Assembly (NCBI RefSeq): GCF_004154955.1
Contig: NZ_CP011524.1
Location: forward strand, 1,736,001 to 1,800,000
Origin: Intestinimonas butyriciproducens
Lineage (GTDB): Bacteria; Bacillota; Clostridia; Oscillospirales; Oscillospiraceae
Length of the DNA stretch: 64,000 bases
Direction: 5' to 3'
How positions within the stretch are numbered: position 1 is the stretch's first letter; the number at the start of each line of letters is the position of its first letter. A program made the position numbers and the translations under genes. Below are positions 52,639 to 60,791 of the stretch, piece by piece. The notes beneath the pieces are model-generated. The model did not search any database. It was not told the origin of the DNA and saw nothing but the letters and a program-made list of their open reading frames with translations.

Positions 52639-53381
52639 CGCAGCGCCTCCTTGAAATCCGTTTTTAACTCTTCCAAGCTCCTTCCTGTCTCCTGACAGGG
52701 CCTCTCCACCACCACGAGGGCGCAGCCAGCTTCCCGTGCGGCCTCCTCCTTGTCCCAAAAGCCGCCGGCCCCGCCCGACGCCTTGGTCACAAGCGCCCCA
52801 ATCCCATACTGGCGGATAATCGCTAGGTTCAGCTCCTTGGAAAAGGGCCCCTGCATACACAGAACATGCGCGGGCGAAAACCCCAGCTCCAGACAGCGCC
52901 CCAGAGAGTCCAGGCTGGGCAGTACCCGTGGAAAGCAGCGCTCCCGCAGCCCCGGCACGGCAAAGGGGGCAAGCTCCTTGCTCCCGGTGGTGAGCAGAAT
53001 GCCGCCCTCAACCGCTGTGAGCCGCTCCGCCGCTCCTGCCAGGTCCGACACGCAGATCCAGTCCCCCTCGACCGCGCCATCCCGCAGGAGGCGCTGATAA
53101 GGAAGCCCGGCGTTTTCTGCCGCAGTCCGGAGATTTCGGGTGACCTCCACGGCATAGGGATGTGTGGCATCCACCACCCGTTCAAAGCGCCCCTCCCTCA
53201 TCAGCCCCTCCATGCCGGATCGGTCCAGCCGGCCGGTATGGACACGGATGCGGGGATCACTGGGAATCAGAGAGGCTCCATATCCCGTAGCCACACAGAG
53301 CGTAACGCCCACGCCCTCTCCCGCCAGCCATTCCGCAAGCTCACGTCCCTCAGAAGTGCCTCCGAACAGCAGAATATGCAT
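52635..53381 (-). CDS. cbiJ: Cobalt-precorrin-6A reductase CbiJ (CobK)
   Basis: NAD(P)H-dependent reduction of the corrin macrocycle. The 248-residue product has the nucleotide loop ILLFGGTSEGRELAEWL at the N-terminus, VVDATHPYAVEVTRNLR, and the C-terminal VTKASGGAGGFWDKEEAA that marks the family. The start at ATG 53381 gives the usual length; upstream codons read cbiH. It overlaps cbiET by four bases. Confidence 0.95.
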   Translation of the reverse strand: MHILLFGGTSEGRELAEWLAGEGVGVTLCVATGYGASLIPSDPRIRVHTGRLDRSGMEGLMREGRFERVVDATHPYAVEVTRNLRTAAENAGLPYQRLLRDGAVEGDWICVSDLAGAAERLTAVEGGILLTTGSKELAPFAVPGLRERCFPRVLPSLDSLGRCLELGFSPAHVLCMQGPFSKELNLAIIRQYGIGALVTKASGGAGGFWDKEEAAREAGCALVVVERPCQETGRSLEELKTDFKEALR

Positions 53382-53404
53382 GGGTGTTTCCCCTCTCCTT
53401 CCGC

Positions 53405-54142
53405 TCAATTCTCCCGCTGGAGGTAGCCACGCGGCGTTACCATCTTCCCATTCAGCACCCGAGTCTGGCCGCTGCCAATAAAGACCGTGGTGAACATATC
53501 CACCTTCGTGTCCCGCAGCGCCGCCAGCGTCGTAAGCACGGCGCACTCTCCCTCCCGGCCGATGTTCTGCACAAAGCCGCAGACCGTGTCCGGCGCCTTT
53601 CCCGCCGCAAGCAGGATATCGCAGGCACGCCTCAAATGGTCCGGCCGGCTGTGGCTCGCCGGATTGTAGAGGCAGAGCACAAAATCCGCCTGGGCCGCAC
53701 AGATGAGCCGCCGCTCGATTTTTTCCCACGGCGTAAGGAGGTCCGACAGGGATACCACCGCGAAGTCGTGGGTCAGCGGGGCACCCAGCACAGCGGCTCC
53801 GCCGCAGGCGGCGGTAATGCCCGGAACAACCTCGATCTCGATGGGGGGATATTCCTGAGCCACCTCATAGACCAGTGCGGCCATACCATAAATGCCGGAG
53901 TCGCCGGAGCACACCATGGCCACATCCTTTCCAGCCACAGCCTCCTCTACCGCCGCGCGGCAGCGGTCCACCTCTTTGCGCATACCGGTAGAGCGCATCT
54001 CTTTGTGGGAAAACTCCTCCCGAATCAGCTCGATATATGCGGTATAACCTATGATCAGTTCGGCCTGTTCCAGCGCCTCCCGCGCCCGACCAGTCAGGTC
54101 CCGGCCCGCGCCGGGGCCCAAACCCACTACGGTCACTCTCAT
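53405..54142 (-). CDS. cbiH: Cobalt-factor III (precorrin-3B) C17-methyltransferase CbiH
   Basis: Methylates C17 and contracts the macrocycle. The 245-residue product starts VTVVGLGPGAGRDLTGRA, with VCSGDSGIYGMAALVYE, VVPGITAACGGAAVLGAPLTHDF and FVLCLYNPASHSRPDHL, the set that distinguishes CbiH/CobJ from other precorrin methyltransferases. It is a single-domain protein without the extra Fe-S or nitrite-reductase-like C-terminus seen in some species. ATG 54142 overlaps the cbiG stop by four bases. Confidence 0.95.
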   Translation of the reverse strand: MRVTVVGLGPGAGRDLTGRAREALEQAELIIGYTAYIELIREEFSHKEMRSTGMRKEVDRCRAAVEEAVAGKDVAMVCSGDSGIYGMAALVYEVAQEYPPIEIEVVPGITAACGGAAVLGAPLTHDFAVVSLSDLLTPWEKIERRLICAAQADFVLCLYNPASHSRPDHLRRACDILLAAGKAPDTVCGFVQNIGREGECAVLTTLAALRDTKVDMFTTVFIGSGQTRVLNGKMVTPRGYLQREN

Positions 54143-55173
54143 GCGCTCTCTCCTTCCAATGATATCACAAGGGGCTCACGGCTCACCGCTACGGTAACGC
54201 CTCCCCCAGCCTGCTTCCTGACGACCAGTTCACCGCCCGCCCGGACAGCGGCACGCTCACAGACATTGTCCACGCCCGTGACGCCCCGAACAAATTCCGA
54301 AGGCGTGAATTCACCGGAAATCTCCGCCAGTTCCTGTGGAGTAAAGGTCCGCAGAGGCAGTCCCCACTGCCGGCAAAAGGCCAGCAGTCCCGCCTCCTCT
54401 TTTTTGAGGTCAATGGTACATACCTGCCTGACCGCCTTCGATGAAAGCCGGTGAGCACACAGCACCTCCCCCACCGCTCTGGCGATGGCCTCCGCCGTCA
54501 CGCCGCGGCGGCATCCGATCCCCAGATTCAACACCCTGGGGATCAGTCTCAGCGTCATAGGAAAGGGCGCGGCTGCATCGTCCAGCGTGATGGCAAACCC
54601 CAGCTCCGCTGCCCCCTCCATCACCCCATCCGGCAACTCCCCTTGTATAGGAAAATCACTTTTCAGTCCCACTGGTTTACCGCTCAGTAGGGCCGCCGAA
54701 ATACACTTTGCCGCCTCTTTCCCGTCAAGGAAAAAACCTTGCTCCCTTGCCCACTGATCCACGGCAAATTTTCCATTTACATCCGTGGCAGTGGACACAG
54801 CCGCCCTGCCGCCGGTCATCGCCGCCACAGTCCTGGCAAGGTCGTTTGCTCCTCCCACATGTCCGGAGAGGAGCGGCACCGCGAACTGCCCTGCCTCATC
54901 CACCGAGACAACGGCGGGATCGGTGAACTTGTCCCTCACATAGGAAGCAATGGCCCGGACCGCGATGCCGCTGGCACCGATGAAGAGGATTCCCTCGCAG
55001 TCGGCAAAGCGTTCTCCCGTCCATGCGCCCAGGTTCTCGTAAGTCGGGAACGCCAAATTCAGCCGTGCGGGAACCGCTATCATGCAGCTGTTTCCCAGTC
55101 CCGTCAATTTCTCCGCCAGCGCCTGGGCCAGTGCCGCCCCCCGCGCGGTAAAGGCGGTGAGCGCCAGTCTCAC
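54139..55173 (-). CDS. cbiG: Cobalt-precorrin-5A hydrolase CbiG
   Basis: Opens the delta-lactone ring and releases acetaldehyde, a step unique to the anaerobic pathway. The 344-residue product has the N-terminal domain with ILFIGASGIAVRAIA, the central LLSGHVGGANDLARTVA and TATDVNGKFAVDQWA, and the C-terminal CbiG/CobE domain GIGCRRGVTAEAI. Presence of this gene is strong evidence for the cobalt-early route. It overlaps cbiF and cbiH by four bases each. Confidence 0.95.
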   Translation of the reverse strand: MRLALTAFTARGAALAQALAEKLTGLGNSCMIAVPARLNLAFPTYENLGAWTGERFADCEGILFIGASGIAVRAIASYVRDKFTDPAVVSVDEAGQFAVPLLSGHVGGANDLARTVAAMTGGRAAVSTATDVNGKFAVDQWAREQGFFLDGKEAAKCISAALLSGKPVGLKSDFPIQGELPDGVMEGAAELGFAITLDDAAAPFPMTLRLIPRVLNLGIGCRRGVTAEAIARAVGEVLCAHRLSSKAVRQVCTIDLKKEEAGLLAFCRQWGLPLRTFTPQELAEISGEFTPSEFVRGVTGVDNVCERAAVRAGGELVVRKQAGGGVTVAVSREPLVISLEGESA

Positions 55174-55928
55174 GATTCACTCCCCACCCGGTAGCCGTGG
55201 GTAAATCCGGGATCATAGAGCTTGGAGCGCTCATACTGGCCGCCCAGGAAGCCCCCCACGGTAATAAGGGCCGTCTTGGTAACCTGGTTTTCTTTTGCCG
55301 TCCGGGCCAGGGTGGAAACCGTGCAGCGGTATACCCGCTGTTCCGGCCAGGTGGCCTTATAGACAATCGCGGCCGGGGTATCGGGTCCATATCCGCCCTC
55401 CATCAGCTCTCTCTCCACATCTTCGAGGAGTCCTGTGGAGAGGAACAGCACCATCGTGCAGCCATGCGAGGCCATTTTAGACAGCTTTTCCCTTTCGGGG
55501 ACCGGTGTCCGGCCTGCCATCCGTGTGATAATGACGCTTTGCGAAACCTCCGGAAGGGTATATTCCGCCTCCAGCGCGGCCGCCGCACCGGAAAAAGAGG
55601 ATACGCCCGGTGTTACGTCATAGGCGATCTCCAGCTCGTCCAAGCGGTCCATCTGCTCCCGGATGGCCCCATAAAGAGAGGGGTCTCCGGTGTGGAGCCG
55701 AACGGTGGTGCCTCCGGATGCCTCCGTGGCCTTCATCACATCTATCACATCCTCCAGGGTCATGGAGGCACTGTCATAGATGGCACAGTTCTCTTTCTTG
55801 TTCTCCAGAAGCGCCGGATTTACCAGAGAGCCGGCATAGATGATCACATCCGCTTCCCGCAGAAGCCGTGCGCCGCGGACAGTGATGAGGTCCGCGGCTC
55901 CGGGGCCCGCGCCAATAAAGTGGATCAT
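55170..55928 (-). CDS. cbiF: Cobalt-precorrin-4 C11-methyltransferase CbiF
   Basis: SAM-dependent methylation at C11. The 252-residue product from ATG 55928 begins IHFIGAGPGAADLITVRGARLL, with VRLHTGDPSLYGAIREQMD, VTPGVSSFSGAAAALEAEYTLPE and ITRMAGRTPVPEREKL, all diagnostic of CbiF/CobM. Upstream residues in the frame read the 3' end of cbiD. It overlaps cbiG by four bases. Confidence 0.96.
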   Translation of the reverse strand: MIHFIGAGPGAADLITVRGARLLREADVIIYAGSLVNPALLENKKENCAIYDSASMTLEDVIDVMKATEASGGTTVRLHTGDPSLYGAIREQMDRLDELEIAYDVTPGVSSFSGAAAALEAEYTLPEVSQSVIITRMAGRTPVPEREKLSKMASHGCTMVLFLSTGLLEDVERELMEGGYGPDTPAAIVYKATWPEQRVYRCTVSTLARTAKENQVTKTALITVGGFLGGQYERSKLYDPGFTHGYRVGSES

Positions 55929-55959
55929 AGTTTCCTCTTCCTTTCCGTTTGAAATGGTC

Positions 55960-57099
55960 TCAGTCCGGGGCGTGGAGCGCGGCCAGCCGCTCCGCTCCCG
56001 GCGTCCGGCCCAGTATCCCATGCTTGTTGGAGAAAAAAATGGCCTCGATGTCCATATCCTCTCCCGCCCGTGCCTTGAGCCTCTGGTCCAGTGCACCGGC
56101 CAGGGATGCCATTACAGGCTCCCGCAGTCCGGCGCGGTCCAGAATATCAACTGCTTCGTCTGTGGTGATGGCCAGAAACACCGCCTCCACAACAGTACGG
56201 TCCCCACCGCACAGGGCTGTATGCGCCGCCAGGGTCTCCCGCCTGGCATCGGATACCCTGGAGTGCGTATTCATGTTTCCCGCCGCAGCCTTGCACAGCT
56301 TGCCCAGATGGCCCACCAGCAGAAAGCTGCGAAATCCCAACCCTGCTGCGTGATCAATGGCCTCTCCAATATAGTTGGAGCAGGTGGCCCAGTGGTCCAG
56401 CGACAGGTGGAGAACTTCCCTTGAAAAATGTTCGCCGTAATTACCAGGAGTCACCACGATGTCTCCCACCCCCGCCGCAGCCTGCACGTCCAGCTCCAGA
56501 CGCAGGGAATCTATAAGTGCGGCTTCACTCATAGGCCGCACAATGCCGGAGGTCCCCAGGATAGAAATGCCCCCTGTGATCCCCAGCCGGGGATTAAAGG
56601 TCCTTTTTGCCAATTTCTCCCCTGCCGGGACGGAGATCTCCACCCGGAGCCCCTCGGAGTACCCCGCCTTCCGGCGTACTTCCTCCATCTGGCGAAGGAT
56701 CATTTCCCGGGGCACATGATTGATGGCCGCCTCGCCTACCGGCTGGTCCAGTCCGGGCCGGGTGACCCGCCCTACGCCCACCCCGCCTTCGATGGTGACT
56801 TCGCGGGCTTTCGTCTTTTCCACCTTGGCAAAAACCAAGGTGCCATGGGTGGCGTCCGGGTCATCTCCCCCGTCCTTCCGGACCGCACAGGAGGCCCATC
56901 CGCATCCCGACGCCGGCTCTAAGAGCTCGGCTTCCACAGGGATGCCGGCGGGCGTCTCCACCCGGACCAGAGCGGGCATCTCCCCTGTGAGCAGAAGCTC
57001 CGCCGCCCCCCGTGCCGCGGCGGCGGCACAGGTACCGGTCGTATACCCGCAGCGGAGACGGCCGCGGCCAACGGAGATATAGTGTTCAAAGGTGCCCAT
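55960..57099 (-). CDS. cbiD: Cobalt-precorrin-5B C1-methyltransferase CbiD
   Basis: SAM-dependent methylation at C1, specific to the anaerobic pathway. The 379-residue product has the N-terminal GYTTGTCAAAAARGAAELLL, ISILGTSGIVRPMSEAAL and VVTPGNYGEHFSREVL blocks typical of CbiD. ATG 57099 is preceded by GGGAGG. It is the first gene behind the cobalamin riboswitch and its terminator, so its expression should fall when cobalamin is plentiful. Confidence 0.96.
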   Translation of the reverse strand: MGTFEHYISVGRGRLRCGYTTGTCAAAAARGAAELLLTGEMPALVRVETPAGIPVEAELLEPASGCGWASCAVRKDGGDDPDATHGTLVFAKVEKTKAREVTIEGGVGVGRVTRPGLDQPVGEAAINHVPREMILRQMEEVRRKAGYSEGLRVEISVPAGEKLAKRTFNPRLGITGGISILGTSGIVRPMSEAALIDSLRLELDVQAAAGVGDIVVTPGNYGEHFSREVLHLSLDHWATCSNYIGEAIDHAAGLGFRSFLLVGHLGKLCKAAAGNMNTHSRVSDARRETLAAHTALCGGDRTVVEAVFLAITTDEAVDILDRAGLREPVMASLAGALDQRLKARAGEDMDIEAIFFSNKHGILGRTPGAERLAALHAPD

Positions 57100-57114
57100 A
57101 CGCCGCCTCCCGAC

Positions 57115-57149
57115 AAAAAATGGTCCCTCTCCGGGCGGAGAGGGACCAT
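57115..57149 (-). terminator. Riboswitch-controlled terminator before cbiD
   Basis: Bases 57137-57149 pair perfectly with 57120-57132 around GGGC (13-bp stem). On the minus strand a T6 run follows (57115-57120). It sits between the riboswitch and cbiD. A GGAGAG element at about 57172-57180 could pair with CTCTCC of its first arm and act as antiterminator. Confidence 0.88.
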
Positions 57150-57196
57150 GAAAATGGGCATGGCACTGCCGCTCTCCACCTAAGAGTCATGCTTGT

Positions 57197-57376
57197 GTAT
57201 TCCGCACGGCAGGTCTCCTGGCTTGCGCTTCTCCCTCGGGCGTCCCTTCTCGGCAATCGATCATTACCAATGGGCTTTTGTACGCCGTCGTCCACGCTTA
57301 CAGTAGAGGTAAGACTGCGCCGGTCTTTCACCGGACTTCCCTTTTCAGCAGCTGCGTCGCTGCACCAATGCGATAC
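57197..57376 (-). promoter_or_regulatory. Cobalamin riboswitch
   Basis: On the minus strand the leader contains the B12 box GCCAGGAGACCTGCC (57208-57222), AAAAGGGAA, GGTGAAAGACC and a CTCTACTGTAAGCG segment in the expected order. The closing P1 stem forms between GTATCGCA (57369-57376) and TGCGGAATAC (57197-57206). Adenosylcobalamin binding should favour the terminator just downstream and switch off the cobalamin run. Confidence 0.93.
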
Positions 57377-57398
57377 TCCGTATTTTGTTTTCCTATCT

Positions 57399-57427
57399 AT
57401 TATAACAAGTAACCCGCAGGAAGTAAA
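57399..57427 (-). promoter_or_regulatory. Promoter of the riboswitch-controlled cobalamin operon
   Basis: On the minus strand TTTACT (57422-57427) and a perfect TATAAT (57399-57404) are 17 bases apart, with an added TGT extended -10. The transcript would start near 57392, about 15 bases before the riboswitch. Confidence 0.78.
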
Positions 57428-57470
57428 GGCATTCTTCTCCACCTGTCCCTCCCATTTTTCCGTCCCTCCA

Positions 57471-58343
57471 TCAGAGTCCCCGGCTCCACTCCGGCCGCAT
57501 CCCGGTACCGCTCTCCAGCGCTTGGTCCAGACGGGATAGAAAGTATGCACGGTCTTCGGGCAGGCCTCCCTTCAGAGGCACGTAATTGGAGGCATGGTCG
57601 CAGGTAAAGTGGAGCGGGTCCACCGCCAGCTTTTCAATGAGCAATCGTGCCTCCCGCAGGGTATCCCGCGCCGTGGCCGCCTGAAATCTTCCCGCTCTCC
57701 ATTCCTGATAGAGATCTGTGCCCGGATACAGCGTCAGCGTCAGCGCCGAGAGATGCCTGGGGCGCATCTCATTGATCATGGCCGCAGTATCCAGAATATG
57801 CCGCCGCCCAGCCTCACCAGGGCCGGCCAGACCCAGGATCACCATGACCCAGAGGTCAAAGCCCGCCTCCCTGAGACGGATTCCCGCCTCCAGCATCTGC
57901 CGCGCGTCCGCCCCTTTTTTGACCGCGTGCAGAAGCGCGTCGCTTCCGCTCTCCACTCCCAGATAGGCACGGGTCAGCCCGGCCTTCCGCAGGGTTTTCA
58001 GTTCTTCCGGTGTTTTGGAAAGCGTGCTCAGCGGCCCAGCATACGTGGTCACCTTCTCCAGGGATGGGAAGGCGTCATAAAGGGCGTCCAGAATCGAAAG
58101 CAGTTCCTCCGTTTTCATGATGATCGCATCTCCGTCACAGAGGAACACCCGACGAAGGTCCCCATAGCAGGCTTTTGCCATGCGGATATCCTCCAGGATA
58201 TCCGGCAAAGGGCGGATATGGAACCGTTTCCCCCGATACATCCGGCAAAACGTACAGGTGTTGTGAGAACACCCCACCGTGGTCTGCAGGAGATAGCTCT
58301 TCCACTCTCCGGGCGGACGGTAGATATCACCTTCATAGCGCAT
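57471..58343 (-). CDS. Radical SAM protein with CX4CX2C cluster motif
   Basis: A 290-residue radical SAM enzyme of unknown substrate. The cluster cysteines are C25, C30 and C33 in GCSHNTCTFCRMYRGKRF, with four residues between the first two instead of the usual three. Downstream are the glycine-containing strand VFLCDGDAII, the YLGVESGSDALL block (SAM binding) and LGLAGPGE, so the barrel is complete. No extra cluster or B12-binding domain is present. It follows hisC after two bases and is the last gene of the DUF951-hisC transcript. Its link to histidine or B12 is not evident. Confidence 0.8.
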   Translation of the reverse strand: MRYEGDIYRPPGEWKSYLLQTTVGCSHNTCTFCRMYRGKRFHIRPLPDILEDIRMAKACYGDLRRVFLCDGDAIIMKTEELLSILDALYDAFPSLEKVTTYAGPLSTLSKTPEELKTLRKAGLTRAYLGVESGSDALLHAVKKGADARQMLEAGIRLREAGFDLWVMVILGLAGPGEAGRRHILDTAAMINEMRPRHLSALTLTLYPGTDLYQEWRAGRFQAATARDTLREARLLIEKLAVDPLHFTCDHASNYVPLKGGLPEDRAYFLSRLDQALESGTGMRPEWSRGL

Positions 58344-58345
58344 AT

Positions 58346-59413
58346 TCAGCCCTCCGTCAGCGCCTTGAGGGCTGCACAGAGGGCGTCCATCTCATCGTCC
58401 GTCCCGACACTGATGCGCAGATAGTTGCCGATACGGGGCCGGTCAAACCAGCGCACCAGGATCCCCTGCTCCCGCAGCCCGTCCAACAGCGCCTTTCCGG
58501 TGCGTTTCGGATGGCTGACAAACAGGAAGTTTGCCTTGGACTCCAGGACAGCAAACCCCATTGCACGCAGCCGCTCCTCCGTCCGCTCCCGGGTGCGGAT
58601 TACGCGTTCTCTCATCTCCTCAAAGTAGGGCCCATCCTCCAGCGCCGCCACGGCTCCCGCCTGCGCCAGACGGTCCACTGTATAGGAGTTGATGGAGTCC
58701 CGCACACAACAGAGCCCGGCGATCAGATTCGGACTGCCCAGCGCATAGCCCACCCGCAGTCCGGCCAACGCGCGGCTTTTGGAGAGCGTGCGCACGACCA
58801 CCAGATTGTCATACTCCTTCAGCAATGTGTCGGCCGATACGCCGCCGAAGTCCACATAGGCCTCGTCCACCAGCACAACCACATCCCGATGCTCCTCCAG
58901 CACCCGCCGGATATCCTCCAGATCCACCGACCGGCCTGTAGGAGCGTTGGGATTGGCGATGACCACGCCGCCGCAGTTTTCAGCCTTGCAGAACCGCTCC
59001 ACCGGAAGAGAAAAATCCTCATCCAGCGGGATCTGCCAGGCTTTGAGCCCAAAATAGTCGGTATAAACAGCATAAAACGTGTAGGTGATATCCGCAAAAA
59101 GAATCGGACGCTCCGGATCAAAGAAAGCCTGAAAGCAAAAAGCCAGGACCTCATCGGAGCCATTTCCCGGGAAAACCTGTTCCGGTGTTACCCCATGGAG
59201 CTTGGCGGCGGCTGCACGCAGCCCGGCACATTCCGGATCCGGATAGAGCCGCAGCCCCTCCCCCGCCGCCGACTTTACGGCTTCCACTACTTTGGGCGAA
59301 GGGGGATAGGGGTTTTCGTTGGTGTTCAGTTTGATAAACGTCCTGCCCCTGGGCTGCTCACCCGGCACATAGGGCACCGCATCCCGGATTCGCCTGCTCC
59401 AATACTCTTTCAT
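58346..59413 (-). CDS. hisC: Histidinol-phosphate aminotransferase HisC
   Basis: PLP enzyme that converts imidazole acetol phosphate and glutamate to histidinol phosphate, the step missing from the main his operon. The 355-residue product has IKLNTNENPYPPSP, the GNGSDEVLAF cofactor region, ANPNAPTGR, DEAYVDFGG and the PLP lysine in RTLSKSRALAGLRVGY. These match HisC better than CobD. It overlaps the DUF951 gene upstream by four bases. Confidence 0.93.
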   Translation of the reverse strand: MKEYWSRRIRDAVPYVPGEQPRGRTFIKLNTNENPYPPSPKVVEAVKSAAGEGLRLYPDPECAGLRAAAAKLHGVTPEQVFPGNGSDEVLAFCFQAFFDPERPILFADITYTFYAVYTDYFGLKAWQIPLDEDFSLPVERFCKAENCGGVVIANPNAPTGRSVDLEDIRRVLEEHRDVVVLVDEAYVDFGGVSADTLLKEYDNLVVVRTLSKSRALAGLRVGYALGSPNLIAGLCCVRDSINSYTVDRLAQAGAVAALEDGPYFEEMRERVIRTRERTEERLRAMGFAVLESKANFLFVSHPKRTGKALLDGLREQGILVRWFDRPRIGNYLRISVGTDDEMDALCAALKALTEG

Positions 59414-59604
59414 GCTTCGTTCCCCTCACTGTGCAGGATTTTTTTGATATTCTTCTCCGCCTTGCTGCGCGGAAGCATGACCTCATGCCCGCACCCCTGG
59501 CAGCGGAGGCGAAAATCCATCCCCACCCGCAGCACCAACCAGTGTCTGCTTCCACAGGGATGCGCCTTTTTCATCTCTAACACATCGCCCAGTCGGACAT
59601 CCAT
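59410..59604 (-). CDS. DUF951 family small zinc-ribbon-like protein
   Basis: A 64-residue protein that matches the DUF951 pattern closely: MDVRLGDVLEMKKAHPCGS at the start, then LRVGMDFRLRCQGCGHEVML and PRSKAEKNIKKI. A CX2C pair plus the earlier HPCGS cysteine suggest one metal site. The family is conserved in Firmicutes with unknown role, proposed to bind RNA or DNA. It is the first gene of the transcript; hisC overlaps its stop by four bases. Confidence 0.9.
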   Translation of the reverse strand: MDVRLGDVLEMKKAHPCGSRHWLVLRVGMDFRLRCQGCGHEVMLPRSKAEKNIKKILHSEGNEA

Positions 59605-59709
59605 GCTTATCGCCTCCTGAAAAGATTCCCCTTTTGCCGCAAAATGACAAAGCGCTCACCCCTACGGACAAAGACATCCTCTTCCGGGGCCGCCACAACG
59701 GATGGTATT

Positions 59710-59738
59710 ATTATAGGTTCCCCGGGTCTCCCTGTCAA
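59710..59738 (-). promoter_or_regulatory. Perfect consensus sigma-A promoter (DUF951-hisC-radical SAM)
   Basis: On the minus strand TTGACA (59733-59738) and TATAAT (59710-59715) are separated by exactly 17 bases. Transcription would begin near 59703 with a leader of about 99 bases before the DUF951 gene. Confidence 0.9.
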
Positions 59739-59807
59739 TTCCGGGTGTCCCCCCGCATATAGTGGCTTATCAGCAAAAAAACGGAGTATCGGAAAGGAAT
59801 GATCGGG

Positions 59808-60740
59808 ATGATCAGTCATTTTCTCCCCGAGGGCAGACGCTTGACCGCTCCGGACAATCTGGCCGCCTGCGCCACAGTGTCCGCGCTTCGCTCCGCCCGG
59901 GACCGGGGCATGATTTTAGAGGGCCGCGCCCTCTCCTGCAGCACGGACCACGATTTGACCGTTGCCGTAGGCCCTTTTACGGGCCGTATTCCCCGAGAGG
60001 ACACCGCTTTGGGCGTGGCGGAAGGAACCACCAAGGAGATCGCCATCTTGTCCCGCGTGGGCAAGCCGGTCTGCTTTACGATCGTTTCTGTTTCCGGTCC
60101 GGACAGTCAACCCGTTCTGGTTCTCTCCCGTCGTCGAGCCCAGGAGATTGCGCAGCAGGCCCTGATGTCTGAGCTCAAGCCAGGGATGGTCATTCCCGCC
60201 ACAGTCACCCATATGGAGCCCTTCGGCGCTTTTGTGGACATCGGCTGCGGACTGGTCTCCATGATCGGCATTGAACATATCTCCATCTCCCGCATCCCAC
60301 ACCCCTCCTGCCGGTTTTCCGTTGGGCAGGAGATCCACGCCGCCGTACTGGAGACGCTGCCGGAGCAGGGCCGCGTAAAGCTGACTCACCGAGAACTGTT
60401 GGGCACATGGGCAGAGAACGCCAGGGATTTTGCGCCGGGTATGACAGTGGAGGGAACCGTTCGCGGCCTGAAAGACTACGGTGCCTTTATCGAGCTGGCC
60501 CCCAACCTGTCGGGGCTCGCAGAGCCAAGGGCCGACCTGCGCGAAGGGGACCGCGTCTCTGTCTTCCTGAAGGCGATGCTCCCGGAGCGAATGAAAATCA
60601 AACTGCTGGTCATCGAAAGGCTCTCTCCGGCCGCCGAAACGGCTGCGCTGCACTATTTTATCCGTGAGGGACGGCTTGCCCATTGGCGTTACGCCCCGGA
60701 CGGCTGCCGAAAAGCAGGCGTGGAAACCACATTCTTATAA
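59808..60740 (+). CDS. S1 RNA-binding domain protein
   Basis: A 310-residue cytoplasmic protein with two S1 OB-fold domains, at about residues 123-196 (LKPGMVIPATVTHMEPFGAF) and 207-268 (FAPGMTVEGTVRGLKDYGAF). They are preceded by a ~120-residue N-terminal region that looks like a degenerate S1-type barrel. It resembles the short S1-like proteins of Clostridia annotated as ribosomal protein S1; the role in translation is inferred. I use ATG 59808 because AAAGGA (59793-59798) is nine bases upstream; ATG 59799 is too close to it. It is divergent from the DUF951 gene. Confidence 0.82.
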   Translation: MISHFLPEGRRLTAPDNLAACATVSALRSARDRGMILEGRALSCSTDHDLTVAVGPFTGRIPREDTALGVAEGTTKEIAILSRVGKPVCFTIVSVSGPDSQPVLVLSRRRAQEIAQQALMSELKPGMVIPATVTHMEPFGAFVDIGCGLVSMIGIEHISISRIPHPSCRFSVGQEIHAAVLETLPEQGRVKLTHRELLGTWAENARDFAPGMTVEGTVRGLKDYGAFIELAPNLSGLAEPRADLREGDRVSVFLKAMLPERMKIKLLVIERLSPAAETAALHYFIREGRLAHWRYAPDGCRKAGVETTFL

Positions 60741-60751
60741 AACGGTCAAAA

Positions 60752-60790
60752 CCCGGAGCTCCGATCAGCGGTCGGCGCTCCGGGCTTTTT
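60752..60790 (+). terminator. Terminator after the S1-domain gene
   Basis: CCCGGAGC (60752-60759) pairs with GCTCCGGG (60777-60784), and an inner CCGA/TCGG pair extends the stem. T5 follows at 60786-60790. It lies 11 bases past the stop, between convergent genes. Confidence 0.85.
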
Positions 60791-60791
60791 C

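Noticed and set aside
58175-59620. A 481-codon plus-strand open frame
   Set aside because: Antisense to hisC, which has an intact PLP site and overlap-coupled neighbours.
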